64,000 nt of DNA from SIG455 sp045646385 (GTDB lineage Bacteria > Bacillota > Clostridia > UMGS1810), in contig JAZRKQ010000011.1 in the NCBI GenBank assembly GCA_045646385.1, forward strand, positions 5,872 through 69,871, read 5' to 3'. The notes beneath the pieces are model-generated. The model saw only the letters and a list, made by a program, of their open reading frames with translations, made no database searches and was not told the origin of the DNA. Shown here in pieces: positions 51,855 through 60,598 of the stretch. Every line of letters begins with the position of its first letter. Within the stretch, counting starts at the first letter, position 1. A program made the translations under genes and the position numbers.

Positions 51855-52626
51855 ACTTGAAAACAGAAAAAGGGGAGGAGATTCCTCCCCGATTTTCCCC
51901 GATAAAATCAAAAAGCAACGGACAAACTCTAAAACTATGGTTATAGTTTGTGTGTGCGTTGCTGTGTTTGTGTTGTTTTTACTGTCGCCGCTTTTTGCTG
52001 TAAATGATATAACCGTTATCGGTAATGACAGATTGGATGCAGAATCTGTCATAAAGGCATCGGGTATAGCAATTGGAACAAACGTTTTTAAAGTAAACAC
52101 AGTTAAAAGCGAAAAGCAACTCTCTACAATGGCGTTTGTGGATAAAGTAAATGTAATGCGCAAATTCCCTGCCAAGATAGAAATTCACGTAACAGAAAGC
52201 AAAGAAATAGCGTATATTTTCTTTATCGGCAACTATGTCGGAATAGACGAAACAGGAAAAATACTTGAGATAAAACCTAAAGATGCTCAACTGGAACTAC
52301 CCGTTATACTGGGTACTAATGTAACGGAATTCGGTATGGGGAACAATATTAAAATAGACGACCCTAACAAGCAGGAGGCAATATTTCAGATACTGAAGCA
52401 GATAAACACCAATGAAATGCAGGCAATGATAAAAAATATTGACGTTGCTGACCTCAATGACATTAAGTTTTTTACAACTTCGGAATCAACTGTTAACATC
52501 GGAACGCTCGACGACATTATATACAAAATTTCTTTTTTAAAGAAAATTCTTGAAGAACCGGGTGATAAACGCGGTGCGGTAATCGATATGACAAACCCTG
52601 AAAAAGTGACATACAGAGGCAGTTGA
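51847..52626 (+). CDS. ftsQ: Cell division protein FtsQ/DivIB
   Basis: A 259-residue bitopic protein of the divisome. A basic cytoplasmic part of about 30 residues, one membrane helix (about 35-57), then a POTRA domain (NDITVIGNDRLDAESVIKAS, about 61-80) and the FtsQ beta domain. The GTG at 51847 overlaps the murA stop (GTGACTGA) with GAGAGG 10 bases upstream; a TTG at 51838 is too near that site. FtsQ links early and late divisome parts through FtsL and DivIC. Confidence 0.88.
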   Translation: MTELENRKRGGDSSPIFPDKIKKQRTNSKTMVIVCVCVAVFVLFLLSPLFAVNDITVIGNDRLDAESVIKASGIAIGTNVFKVNTVKSEKQLSTMAFVDKVNVMRKFPAKIEIHVTESKEIAYIFFIGNYVGIDETGKILEIKPKDAQLELPVILGTNVTEFGMGNNIKIDDPNKQEAIFQILKQINTNEMQAMIKNIDVADLNDIKFFTTSESTVNIGTLDDIIYKISFLKKILEEPGDKRGAVIDMTNPEKVTYRGS

Positions 52627-52660
52627 CATAACTTAAAAAGAATTTGGATTGGAGAAAATT

Positions 52661-53392
52661 ATGAAAAACAGAAAAGCACAGACAGTTATTGCTATTGTGC
52701 TGTTTATAACCAGTTTTGTTATTGTTTTGCAGTTTAAAAGTGTTTTGAAAAACTCAGGTCTTGACAGCACTCAATTGCAAAGAGTTGAAGATTTGCAAAG
52801 AGAATTGGTTAAAGAACAGGAAAAAAACATTGATTTGAACAGACAACTTTTGCAGGCCAACAGTACTCTTGAAACATACCGTGAAAACGCACAGAAGAAC
52901 GACAGCGGTTCAAAGGCTATGGCAGAGGAACTCAAAAATGCAATGATTCTGGCAGGACTTACTGATGTAAATGGCAGAGGTGTTACCATTGTACTTAAAG
53001 ACAGTTCTGAAGCGGCTATGGGCGGTGCGTCTAATTACATAATACACGACCGTGATCTGCGCGATATTGTAAACGAACTTATAGCATCGGGTGCTGAGGC
53101 CATAAGCATAAATGGCGAGCGCATCAGCGGTAAAAGCGCAATCCGTTGCGTTGGACCGACAGTTACTATTAATAATCGTTATTTTGCATCGCCTTTTACA
53201 ATCAAAGCAATCGGCGACCCTGATACGCTAGAGGCGGGGCTTAACATACGTGACGGTGTTGTAGACGTAATGCGTGCGTTCAAAATAGATGTAACCATTA
53301 CAAAATCAAGTAAAATTCAGATTCCCAAATATAACGGTGCCATAACATTCAAATATGCAGAAGAAGTTAAAAGTGCTAAGGTGGAGGAATAA
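52661..53392 (+). CDS. DUF881-family protein
   Basis: A 243-residue membrane-anchored protein with one N-terminal helix (about 8-26), a coiled coil (about 40-85, starting LQRVEDLQRELVKEQEKNI), and the DUF881 domain (GLTDVNGRGVTIVLKDSS; LRDIVNELIASGAEAISING). Proteins of this kind lie between ftsQ and ftsZ, next to sbp, in many Bacillota and Actinobacteria. Function is unknown; a divisome or lipid-linked role is inferred from location. TTGGAGA supports the ATG at 52661. Confidence 0.85.
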   Translation: MKNRKAQTVIAIVLFITSFVIVLQFKSVLKNSGLDSTQLQRVEDLQRELVKEQEKNIDLNRQLLQANSTLETYRENAQKNDSGSKAMAEELKNAMILAGLTDVNGRGVTIVLKDSSEAAMGGASNYIIHDRDLRDIVNELIASGAEAISINGERISGKSAIRCVGPTVTINNRYFASPFTIKAIGDPDTLEAGLNIRDGVVDVMRAFKIDVTITKSSKIQIPKYNGAITFKYAEEVKSAKVEE

Positions 53393-53395
53393 ACA

Positions 53396-53809
53396 ATGTT
53401 GATTTTTATAGCAGTTGCTGTAGGCGCTTTAATTGCGTTTGCGGTTGATTGGTACATTCCCGTGTCGCTTACTTCATATGTAGCGATTATTATACTTGCG
53501 GCACTTGATTCTATATTTGGTGCGTGCAGGGCATATCTGGAGAAAAAGTTTGACCATATAATATTTATAACGGGCCTTATCGGCAATTCTGTGATTGCGG
53601 CATTTTTGATGTTTGTCGGCAACAGGCTTGGTGCAGACCTGTACCTTGCCGCTGTTTTGGTGTTCGGCACAAGAATGTTCCAGAATTTTGCGAGCATCAG
53701 ACGATTTTTTATTAATAAAGCCATGGACAAAAAGCACAAAAAGAATCAAAACACGAAAGAAAATGGCTTTGATTCCGTCAAAATATCTATAAAAAGCGAA
53801 GAAATTTGA
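53396..53809 (+). CDS. sbp: Small basic family protein (Sbp)
   Basis: A 137-residue membrane protein of the small basic family (DUF1290), with three hydrophobic segments (about 1-20, 25-42, 60-78) and a basic C-terminus. Conserved stretches are YVAIIILAALDSIFGACRAYL and GNRLGADLYLAAVLVFGTRM (partial). It is found beside ftsQ/ftsZ in Gram-positives; the role is unknown. It starts 3 bases after DUF881, so both are translated together. Confidence 0.9.
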   Translation: MLIFIAVAVGALIAFAVDWYIPVSLTSYVAIIILAALDSIFGACRAYLEKKFDHIIFITGLIGNSVIAAFLMFVGNRLGADLYLAAVLVFGTRMFQNFASIRRFFINKAMDKKHKKNQNTKENGFDSVKISIKSEEI

Positions 53810-53847
53810 AAAATTAATGAAAAATTTTAAAAATATTAAAAAACATA

Positions 53848-53876
53848 TGGAAATTATAAAAAAAGTATGTTATAAT
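53848..53876 (+). promoter_or_regulatory. ftsZ promoter, extended -10 type
   Basis: TGTTATAAT (53868-53876) is an extended -10 element. The -35 (TGGAAA, 53848-53853) is weak. It gives ftsZ its own transcription in addition to read-through from the dcw operon. Confidence 0.6.
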
Positions 53877-53918
53877 ATTCAATAAACTGAAAAATTATAC
53901 GTTTGAGGAGGAAGAAAC

Positions 53919-54995
53919 GTGTTAGAATTTGAGAACTCAAAAGAAAATGTTTGCATAATGAAAGTTGTCGGCGTTGGCGGCGGCGGTAATAATGCCGTTA
54001 ACCGTATGATAGAAGAAAAACTTGACGGTGTAGAGTTTATAGCCATAAATACGGACAAGCAGGTGCTCTATGGTAATGCAGGTTCTAAAGCCAGCATCAA
54101 AATCCAGATTGGTGAAAAACTTACCAAAGGTCTCGGCGCAGGCGCTAATCCTGAAATTGGCCAGAAAGCTGCTGAAGAAAGTAATGAAGAAATTAAAGAA
54201 GCGCTCAAAGACACTAACATGGTATTTATCACCTCCGGTATGGGCGGCGGCACAGGTACAGGCGCTGCACCTATAATTGCATCTATCGCTAAAGATATGG
54301 GCATCTTAACAGTCGGCGTTGTTACCAAACCTTTCCGTTTTGAAGGCAAACGCAGAATGGAACAGGCAGAACGCGGTATTGAAACTCTTAAAGACTGCGT
54401 TGACGCACTCGTTATTATTCCTAATGAAAAACTTTTAGAAGTTTCTGATAATAAAACATCTATGCAGGGCGCATTCAAAATGGCAGACGATGTTCTCGGC
54501 CAGAGTGTAAAAGGTATTTCTGACCTTATCACACATCCGGGCTTTATCAACCTTGACTTTGCAGATATCAAATCTGTAATGGGCAACACCGGTATAGTAC
54601 ATATGGGTATCGGCCGTGCTTCAGGTGAGAACAGAGCAGAAACTGCTGCAAAACTCGCTATCAACAGCCCGCTTCTTGAAACTACTATCGATGGTGCTAC
54701 TCAGGCTATGGTAAACATTGCCGGCAGCAACGATATTACCCTCTTTGAAGTTAATGCTGCTATGGACCTCATTTATCAGTTGGTAGATAAAGATGCAAAT
54801 ATTATCTTTGGTACTTCTATTGACGATAATCTTCGTGACGAAGTTGTTGTTACAGTTGTGGCAACCGGTTTTGAAGGCACTAAAAAGTCTGCAAAAGACG
54901 AAGTTGACGAAATCACTTTCGGCGGCGACTCTATCACAAAATTTGGTGAAGGTGATATCAACATTCCTCCTTTCTTAAGAGGTCAGGAAAACTAA
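53919..54995 (+). CDS. ftsZ: Cell division GTPase FtsZ
   Basis: Tubulin-like GTPase that forms the division ring. The 358-residue protein has VGVGGGGNNAVNRM at the start, the tubulin signature GGGTGTGAAP near 109, and NLDFADIKSVM in the T7 loop region (about 207-217). The C-terminal tail INIPPFLRGQEN fits the IPxFLR binding peptide for FtsA, SepF and EzrA. The linker between core and tail is short (about 30 residues). The GTG at 53919 follows GAGGAGGAA. Confidence 0.97.
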   Translation: MLEFENSKENVCIMKVVGVGGGGNNAVNRMIEEKLDGVEFIAINTDKQVLYGNAGSKASIKIQIGEKLTKGLGAGANPEIGQKAAEESNEEIKEALKDTNMVFITSGMGGGTGTGAAPIIASIAKDMGILTVGVVTKPFRFEGKRRMEQAERGIETLKDCVDALVIIPNEKLLEVSDNKTSMQGAFKMADDVLGQSVKGISDLITHPGFINLDFADIKSVMGNTGIVHMGIGRASGENRAETAAKLAINSPLLETTIDGATQAMVNIAGSNDITLFEVNAAMDLIYQLVDKDANIIFGTSIDDNLRDEVVVTVVATGFEGTKKSAKDEVDEITFGGDSITKFGEGDINIPPFLRGQEN

Positions 54996-55015
54996 TTTTT
55001 TAACGAGTTTTTTCT

Positions 55016-55054
55016 AAATCCGCACATACTTTATTGGAATGTGCGGATTTTTTT
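55016..55054 (+). terminator. Terminator after ftsZ
   Basis: Stem AAATCCGCACAT / ATGTGCGGATTT with an 11-base loop, then T4. Confidence 0.9.
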
Positions 55055-55070
55055 CAAAGGAGATTTAAGT

Positions 55071-55544
55071 ATGAAATGCCCTTATTGTGAAAATACTGAA
55101 AGTAAAGTTATAGATTCGCGCCCTGTAGACGACGGAAACTCTATCCGCCGCCGTCGTGAGTGCCTTTCGTGCACCAGAAGATTTACAACTTATGAGCAGG
55201 TAGAATCCGTGCCGCTTGTTGTAATTAAAAAAGACGGTAAGCGTCAGGTGTATAACAGACAGAAGATATTAAGCGGAATTTTACGTGCGTGCGAAAAAAC
55301 GCCTGTAACCGTAGCGCAGATAGAGGCTGTTGTTCAGGATATCGAGGCAGAACTTTTTAATTCTTTAGACAGCGAAATTTCTGCATCGTATATAGGCGAC
55401 ATTGTTATGGACAGACTTAAAAAACTAAACCCTATTGCATATGTACGTTTTGCGTCGGTTTACCGTGAGTTTAAAGATGTATCTACTTTTATGGAAGAGA
55501 TAAATGGCCTCATACAATCCTCAAAACAAGACAAATCGGAGTAA
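55071..55544 (+). CDS. nrdR: Transcriptional repressor NrdR
   Basis: A 157-residue regulator of ribonucleotide reductase genes that senses ATP/dATP. The N-terminal zinc ribbon has CPYC (3-6) and C..C in RECLSCTRRF (about 30-39), followed by an ATP-cone (VIKKDGKRQVYNRQKILSGI). CAAAGGAG upstream supports the ATG at 55071. It targets NrdR boxes near nrd genes, none of which lie in this window. The next gene starts 3 bases later. Confidence 0.96.
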   Translation: MKCPYCENTESKVIDSRPVDDGNSIRRRRECLSCTRRFTTYEQVESVPLVVIKKDGKRQVYNRQKILSGILRACEKTPVTVAQIEAVVQDIEAELFNSLDSEISASYIGDIVMDRLKKLNPIAYVRFASVYREFKDVSTFMEEINGLIQSSKQDKSE

Positions 55545-55547
55545 TAT

Positions 55548-56516
55548 ATGCAGATTGGAAATGTCACTTTAAAAAACAACGTTTTTCTGGCGCCTATGGC
55601 AGGTGTTACGGATTTGGCTTTTCGCAGAATGTGTGTGCGCTATGGCGCGGGTCTTGTTTACAGCGAAATGGTCAGTTCCAAAGCACTTTACTATAACGAT
55701 AAAAAAACGAAACAACTTTTAAATTCTACTGATGACGAAAAACCGCTTGCGGTGCAGATTTTCGGCAGTGAGCCTGATATTATGGCAAAAACTGCGTATA
55801 TGGCGCTTGAAACGGGCGCGCAGATTTTAGATATAAATATGGGATGTCCTGCGCCCAAAATCGTAAATAACGGTGATGGAAGCGCATTGATGAAAACCCC
55901 CGAACTTATCGGCAGGATAGTATCTGCTGTAAAAAAAGCAGTTGATATCCCCGTTACGTGCAAAATCCGCAGTGGTTTTGATGCGGTTAATGCAGTAGAG
56001 ATAGCAAAAATCATTGAAGCAAACGGTGCGTCTGCCATAGCGGTGCATCCGCGTACCCGCAGTATGTATTATAGCGGTAAGGCGGATTGGGACGTTATAA
56101 AGCAAGTTAAAAATACCGTTTCTATACCCGTTATCGGAAATGGCGATATATTTTGTGCAGAAGATGCTATTCGCCTTATAGAACATACCGGTTGTGATGC
56201 TGTGATGGTCGGCAGGGGTGCTCAGGGCAATCCGTTTATTTTTAAACAGATACTCGAATATATGGAAACGGGAAAAGTTTCCTATTTTCCAAATACTTCA
56301 GAAAAGGTGCGGGTAATAGGCCGGCACATCGCAGAAATGGCAGAGGATAAAGGTGAACATATAGCGGTTCTGGAGGCACGCAAACACGTTGCATGGTACA
56401 TTAAAGGAATGAAAGACTCAGCCGCAATGCGCCAAAAAGTAAATACTATGACAAATCTTAAAGACCTGCTGAAGTCTATTGAAGAATACGCGGTTTTCTG
56501 CGAAGAAAATAATTGA
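55548..56516 (+). CDS. dusB: tRNA-dihydrouridine synthase (DusB type)
   Basis: FMN-dependent reduction of uridines in the tRNA D-arm. A 322-residue TIM-barrel with LAPMAGVTDLAFRRM at the start, the catalytic Cys in INMGCPAPKIVNNGDGSALM (about 97-116), HPRTRSMYYSG, and GNGDIFCAEDA near 197. DusB is the usual class in Bacillota. It forms a small operon with nrdR. Confidence 0.94.
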   Translation: MQIGNVTLKNNVFLAPMAGVTDLAFRRMCVRYGAGLVYSEMVSSKALYYNDKKTKQLLNSTDDEKPLAVQIFGSEPDIMAKTAYMALETGAQILDINMGCPAPKIVNNGDGSALMKTPELIGRIVSAVKKAVDIPVTCKIRSGFDAVNAVEIAKIIEANGASAIAVHPRTRSMYYSGKADWDVIKQVKNTVSIPVIGNGDIFCAEDAIRLIEHTGCDAVMVGRGAQGNPFIFKQILEYMETGKVSYFPNTSEKVRVIGRHIAEMAEDKGEHIAVLEARKHVAWYIKGMKDSAAMRQKVNTMTNLKDLLKSIEEYAVFCEENN

Positions 56517-56535
56517 AAATTTTTCAAAAAAACTA

Positions 56536-56564
56536 TTTACAATTACCATTTTATGTGATATAAT
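56536..56564 (+). promoter_or_regulatory. rpsO promoter
   Basis: TTTACA (56536-56541), 17-base spacer, TATAAT (56559-56564) with an extended TG element (TGATATAAT). Confidence 0.8.
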
Positions 56565-56571
56565 CACTTGG

Positions 56572-56650
56572 TAAACCTGTCGCACGGTTTTAGGAATCTC
56601 CAACCTTTTGCTTTGTGGCAGGCGATTAAAAATAATATGGAGGTAAAAAA
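56572..56650 (+). ncRNA. rpsO leader, candidate S15 autoregulatory RNA
   Basis: Between promoter and start codon, CCTGTCGCA (56576-56584) pairs over nine bases with TGTGGCAGG (56614-56622) using two G-U pairs, enclosing a second stem GGTT/AACC (56586-56589 with 56602-56605). Ribosomal protein S15 commonly binds a structured leader that mimics its 16S site; the structure is compatible, but I cannot prove the class. Confidence 0.5.
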
Positions 56651-56652
56651 CT

Positions 56653-56916
56653 ATGTTGAAAGAAACAAAACAGGCTATCATCAAAGAGTATGCTACTCAT
56701 GAAGGCGATACAGGTTCTCCTGAAGTACAGATTGCACTTCTCACATACCGTATCAACCACTTGACAGAGCATCTCAAAAACAACAACAAAGACCATCACT
56801 CAAGAAGAGGTCTTTTAATGATGGTTGGTCAGAGAAGAGGTTTGCTCAACTACCTTACTAAGGTTGATATTGAGAGATACCGTTCTATCATCAAAAGACT
56901 TAACATCAGAAAATAG
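56653..56916 (+). CDS. rpsO: 30S ribosomal protein S15
   Basis: An 87-residue S15, a primary 16S rRNA-binding protein of the small subunit. Features are EYATHEGDTGSPEVQIALLT (about 11-30), HLKNNNKDHHSRRGLLMMVG and QRRGLLNYLTKVD near the end. TATGGAGG precedes the ATG. It is followed by pnp, a common rpsO-pnp pairing. Confidence 0.97.
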   Translation: MLKETKQAIIKEYATHEGDTGSPEVQIALLTYRINHLTEHLKNNNKDHHSRRGLLMMVGQRRGLLNYLTKVDIERYRSIIKRLNIRK

Positions 56917-56928
56917 TTGTTATTATTT

Positions 56929-56963
56929 CGGGCAAAGGTGGGGCTTCCATTTTTGCCCGTTTT
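56929..56963 (+). terminator. Hairpin after rpsO
   Basis: Stem CGGGCAAA / TTTGCCCG, extendable by GTGG with CCAT-type pairs, then TTTT. It may give part of the transcripts an end before pnp. Confidence 0.7.
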
Positions 56964-56990
56964 AAAATATCAAAGCAATGCGAAGAGTAT

Positions 56991-57039
56991 TAGCAGTTAG
57001 ATAATATCTTCTGCAAATGGAGATACTATCTAAGTGCTA
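56991..57039 (+). promoter_or_regulatory. Long hairpin in the pnp leader
   Basis: Arms at 56991-57009 and 57021-57039 pair over 19 bases with only two mismatches around an 11-base loop. It sits 36 bases before the pnp start, comparable to the RNase III-cleaved stem through which PNPase controls its own mRNA in E. coli. Confidence 0.6.
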
Positions 57040-57074
57040 AACTCACGTATTTGCTAAAAAACAGGAGGATAAAA

Positions 57075-59162
57075 ATGCATAAAAAATTTACTACTACTTT
57101 AGCAGGCCGTGAACTTACTATTGAAACAGGCGAACTTGCTCAACTTTCAAACGGCTCTGTACTTGTTCGCTATGGCGACACAGTTGTTATGGCAAACGCA
57201 ACCGCTTCTAAAAAACCACGTGACGGTATTGATTTCTTCCCCTTGAGTGTGGATTATGAAGAAAAACTTTATTCTGTAGGTAAAATCCCCGGCGGATTCT
57301 TGCGCCGTGAGGGTAAACCCTCTGATAAAGCGATTTTAACATCACGTGTTATCGACCGTCCTATCCGTCCTTTATTCCCTAAGGATTACAGAAACGATGT
57401 AAGCGTTGTTACTACAGTAATGAGTGTTGATATCGACAACTCACCCGAAATTGCTGCTATGATTGGTGCATCTGCTGCCATTTCAATTTCTGACATTCCT
57501 TTTGCAGGTCCTATCGGCGGTGTTTCTGTCGGCTTGGTTGACGGTGAATTTGTAATCAACCCCACACTTGAACAGAGAGAAAAAAGCCTTATGCAGTTAA
57601 CTGTTGCAGGTACCAAAGAAAAGGTTGTTATGATTGAAGCCGGTGCTTGTGAAGTTAAAGAAGATGTTATGTACGATGCTATCGTATTCGCACATGGCGA
57701 AATCAAGAAAATCTGTGAATTTTTGCAGAGCATTGTAGATGAGATTGGTAAACCCAAACACGAGTATATCTCTGCTGATATTAACCACGACCACTACGAT
57801 GCAGTTAAAGCATACGCATACGATAAAGTTTGCGAGGCTATTGACACAGACGATAAAACTGTAAGAGATGCTAATATGGCAGTTGTTACAGACGACGTTG
57901 TGGCACACTTTGCTGAAGAGATCCCCGAACTTGAAGAAGAAATCGGCGAAATCCTTTATAAATTGCAGAAAGAAATCGTTAGAAAATGGCTCATAAAAGA
58001 CCACAGACGTGTTGACGGCAGAGGTATTTTAGAAATCCGTCCTCTCTCTTCAAGAGTAGGAATACTTCCAAGAACTCACGGTTCCGGTCTTTTCTCAAGA
58101 GGTCAGACACAGGTTCTTACAGTTGCAACTTTAGGTGCACTTCGTGATGAACAGTTGCTTGACGGTATTGACGAGTGCAGTTCAAAACGCTATATGCACC
58201 ACTACAACTTCCCGTCATACAGTGTTGGCGAAACTAAACCTTCCAGAGGTCCCGGCAGACGTGAAATCGGTCATGGTGCATTGGCAGAACGTGCTTTAGA
58301 GCCCGTTATCCCCAGCAAGGAAGACTTCCCTTATGCTATCCGTCTGGTTTCTGAAGTACTTTCTTCAAACGGCTCAACATCTCAGGGTAGTGTGTGCGGT
58401 TCAACTCTTGCACTTATGGACGCAGGTGTTCCGATTAAAGCCCCCGTTGCAGGTATTTCGTGCGGTCTTGTTACAGATGGCGATGACTTCCTTACAATGG
58501 TAGATATTCAGGGCTTAGAGGACTTCTACGGCGATATGGACTTTAAAGTGGCAGGTACTAAAGAGGGTATCACCGCTATACAGATGGATATCAAGATTGA
58601 TGGTCTTACCTACGAGATTATCAAGCAGGCACTCCAGCAGACAAGAGATGCACGTTATCATATAATTGACGAGGTACTCTTGAAAGCAATCGACGCTCCC
58701 AGAAGCGAACTTTCGCCTTATGCTCCCAAGATTGTTACAATGAGCATTCACCCAGATAAAATCCGTGAGGTTATCGGCACAGGCGGTAAAGTTATACAGA
58801 AGATTATTGCAGACACCGGTGTTCAGATTGATATTGAAGACGACGGAAGCATATTCATTCTCTCTCCCGATAGTGCCGCTGCAGATAAAGCAGTTAAAAT
58901 TATCGAGGGTATCGTAGCAGAACCGGAAGTTGGCAAAACATACTTCGGTAAAGTTATGAGAATAATGGATTTTGGTGCATTCGTTGAATTCTTACCCGGC
59001 AAAGAGGGTCTTGTTCATATATCCAAACTTGACAACAAACGTGTTGAAAAAGTTGAAGATGTTGTAAGCGTAGGCGATGAGATTATTGTTAAACTTATCG
59101 AGATTGACAAGATGGGCAGGATGAATCTTTCCAGAAAAGATGCTCTCCCTAAAGAAGAATAA
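57075..59162 (+). CDS. pnp: Polynucleotide phosphorylase
   Basis: Phosphorolytic 3'-to-5' exoribonuclease that degrades mRNA and can add tails. The 695-residue protein has two RNase PH domains (about 10-215 and 310-540), the second with YNFPSYSVGETKPSRGPGRR and GHGALAERAL. A KH domain (about 550-610, IGTGGKVIQKI) and a C-terminal S1 domain (about 620-690, GKVMRIMDFGAFVEFLPGKE) follow. AGGAGG sets the ATG at 57075; the in-frame start at 57051 lies in the leader. Confidence 0.97.
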   Translation: MHKKFTTTLAGRELTIETGELAQLSNGSVLVRYGDTVVMANATASKKPRDGIDFFPLSVDYEEKLYSVGKIPGGFLRREGKPSDKAILTSRVIDRPIRPLFPKDYRNDVSVVTTVMSVDIDNSPEIAAMIGASAAISISDIPFAGPIGGVSVGLVDGEFVINPTLEQREKSLMQLTVAGTKEKVVMIEAGACEVKEDVMYDAIVFAHGEIKKICEFLQSIVDEIGKPKHEYISADINHDHYDAVKAYAYDKVCEAIDTDDKTVRDANMAVVTDDVVAHFAEEIPELEEEIGEILYKLQKEIVRKWLIKDHRRVDGRGILEIRPLSSRVGILPRTHGSGLFSRGQTQVLTVATLGALRDEQLLDGIDECSSKRYMHHYNFPSYSVGETKPSRGPGRREIGHGALAERALEPVIPSKEDFPYAIRLVSEVLSSNGSTSQGSVCGSTLALMDAGVPIKAPVAGISCGLVTDGDDFLTMVDIQGLEDFYGDMDFKVAGTKEGITAIQMDIKIDGLTYEIIKQALQQTRDARYHIIDEVLLKAIDAPRSELSPYAPKIVTMSIHPDKIREVIGTGGKVIQKIIADTGVQIDIEDDGSIFILSPDSAAADKAVKIIEGIVAEPEVGKTYFGKVMRIMDFGAFVEFLPGKEGLVHISKLDNKRVEKVEDVVSVGDEIIVKLIEIDKMGRMNLSRKDALPKEE

Positions 59163-59163
59163 T

Positions 59164-59197
59164 TTAAAAGGCTTGGTTTTAAAAACCAAGCCTTTTT
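59164..59197 (+). terminator. Terminator after pnp
   Basis: Stem AAAAGGCTTGGTTTT / AAAACCAAGCCTTTT with a minimal loop and T-tail. Confidence 0.9.
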
Positions 59198-59271
59198 TGT
59201 AAGTTTATTTAAATTTTCTAAAATTCAACATCAAATACATCGTTCATAAGTATGAACACTTTCAACAGTTG

Positions 59272-60435
59272 TTATTGTGTGATGATGTCCTTATCAGCAG
59301 GAATATCTATTTTTGTGGTTTTAACTGTGGTATCACGTTCTATCTTCAATGTGATGTTTGAATTAACATCGGTGTCTTCCAAATCTGCCGCTGCGATGGT
59401 AAATTTTAATGTGTTGAATACGTCGTTTTCTGATTCTTTAACAATTCTTATGCCTACGATTGTGGTTTCAAGAGGGAATATAGAGTTGAAGTCAATTGAT
59501 GTGGAACTCTTATCTGTTTTTATTTTAAGACCGTCGGTGTTTGCGCTGTTTGAAATAATGGCAAATAAATCCGTAATATTTTTATAAGTGTTTTCATCAG
59601 GTGTGTTATTTGATACAAAGGCTTCACAAATTAAAGATATAATAGTATCGGCATCAATTATGTTTGTAATATCTTCAATTCCGTATCCTGCAAGAGAAGT
59701 GTCAAGAGATGCTTTTTCCCATTTGTCACCGGTGACGCTTTTCTCTTTTGAATAAAGCGTGTCATCGGTTGCTATGAATTCAAAGTTATATATGTTATAT
59801 TTTAAAGTTAACGCAGCAGCATCGTCTGTTACTTTAAGTGTTATAGGAAATGTTGTTTCAACTTCGTTTGAAGAAATGTTGAAAGATGCGTTGTATGTGC
59901 CTGAAAATGCATCAAGGTCAATGTTTAAAACGTCGTTGTAAAGTTTTGGCGCAGTTGTTTTAATTGCTTCTGAAATTGTTGCAGGGTCTACAATAATAAC
60001 CTGTCTTTTTTCACCATTCCAGCCGACGCTGCAACCGAATGCTTCTGCAATAAGACGAACCGGAACAAGTGTTCTGCCTTCGGGAACGATTAAAGGTGCT
60101 ACGTCAAAGCCAATAAGTTTTTCTGCTCCGTTTTCTGTAAGTATTGCCACCGGATTGCCCACTACAAGTTTAAGGTCTTTGCCGGGCAATTTTGCAGTAA
60201 CGATTTTTTCACCGTTTTCTTCAATATAGTCTACTTCAGCACCAAAAGTATTTGCTACATATCTGAATGGAATCATGGTTCTTGAATCGATAATCTGTGG
60301 TGCTACGTCAAACTCAACAAGTTTTTCGTTTACATAAACTTCAATCTCATCTGCCGCTAAAGCACTAACTGCACCAAATGCAAGTGTAAGCACTGCAACA
60401 ACGGCAAAAACTTTAAGTATCTTTTTCATTTTCAT
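59272..60435 (-). CDS. Secreted copper-amine-oxidase-N (stalk-domain) protein
   Basis: A 387-residue exported protein. A signal peptide ends at VSALAADE (cleavage about residue 28). Two stalk-domain modules follow (about 30-90 and 93-150): VAPQIIDSRTMIPFRYVANT and VAPLIVPEGRTLVPVRLIAE are clearly repeats of each other. The remaining 230 residues are acidic, rich in Thr/Asp/Ser, with beta-strand character and no motif I know. Such stalk domains are thought to bind the cell wall or mediate contacts. The ATG at 60435 follows AGGTGGAG. Confidence 0.85.
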   Translation of the reverse strand: MKMKKILKVFAVVAVLTLAFGAVSALAADEIEVYVNEKLVEFDVAPQIIDSRTMIPFRYVANTFGAEVDYIEENGEKIVTAKLPGKDLKLVVGNPVAILTENGAEKLIGFDVAPLIVPEGRTLVPVRLIAEAFGCSVGWNGEKRQVIIVDPATISEAIKTTAPKLYNDVLNIDLDAFSGTYNASFNISSNEVETTFPITLKVTDDAAALTLKYNIYNFEFIATDDTLYSKEKSVTGDKWEKASLDTSLAGYGIEDITNIIDADTIISLICEAFVSNNTPDENTYKNITDLFAIISNSANTDGLKIKTDKSSTSIDFNSIFPLETTIVGIRIVKESENDVFNTLKFTIAAADLEDTDVNSNITLKIERDTTVKTTKIDIPADKDIITQ

Positions 60436-60469
60436 TATGTCTCCACCTTTCAGGTAAAATATTAATTAT

Positions 60470-60499
60470 ATTATATCATTGACTAGATAATATACGCAA
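60470..60499 (-). promoter_or_regulatory. Promoter of the stalk-domain gene
   Basis: On the minus strand TTGCGT (60494-60499), 18-base spacer, TATAAT (60470-60475) with extended TG element. Confidence 0.55.
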
Positions 60500-60532
60500 G
60501 AGAAAAAGCGGAAAAAATCAGTTTATTTTGTG

Positions 60533-60561
60533 TTTACAATGCAAAATAATTGTGGTATGAT
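60533..60561 (+). promoter_or_regulatory. miaB promoter
   Basis: TTTACA (60533-60538), 17-base spacer, TATGAT (60556-60561), just upstream of the miaB ribosome site. Confidence 0.55.
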
Positions 60562-60598
60562 AATAGTGTATACCCTGAAAAGAGTTGAGGAGATTAAA

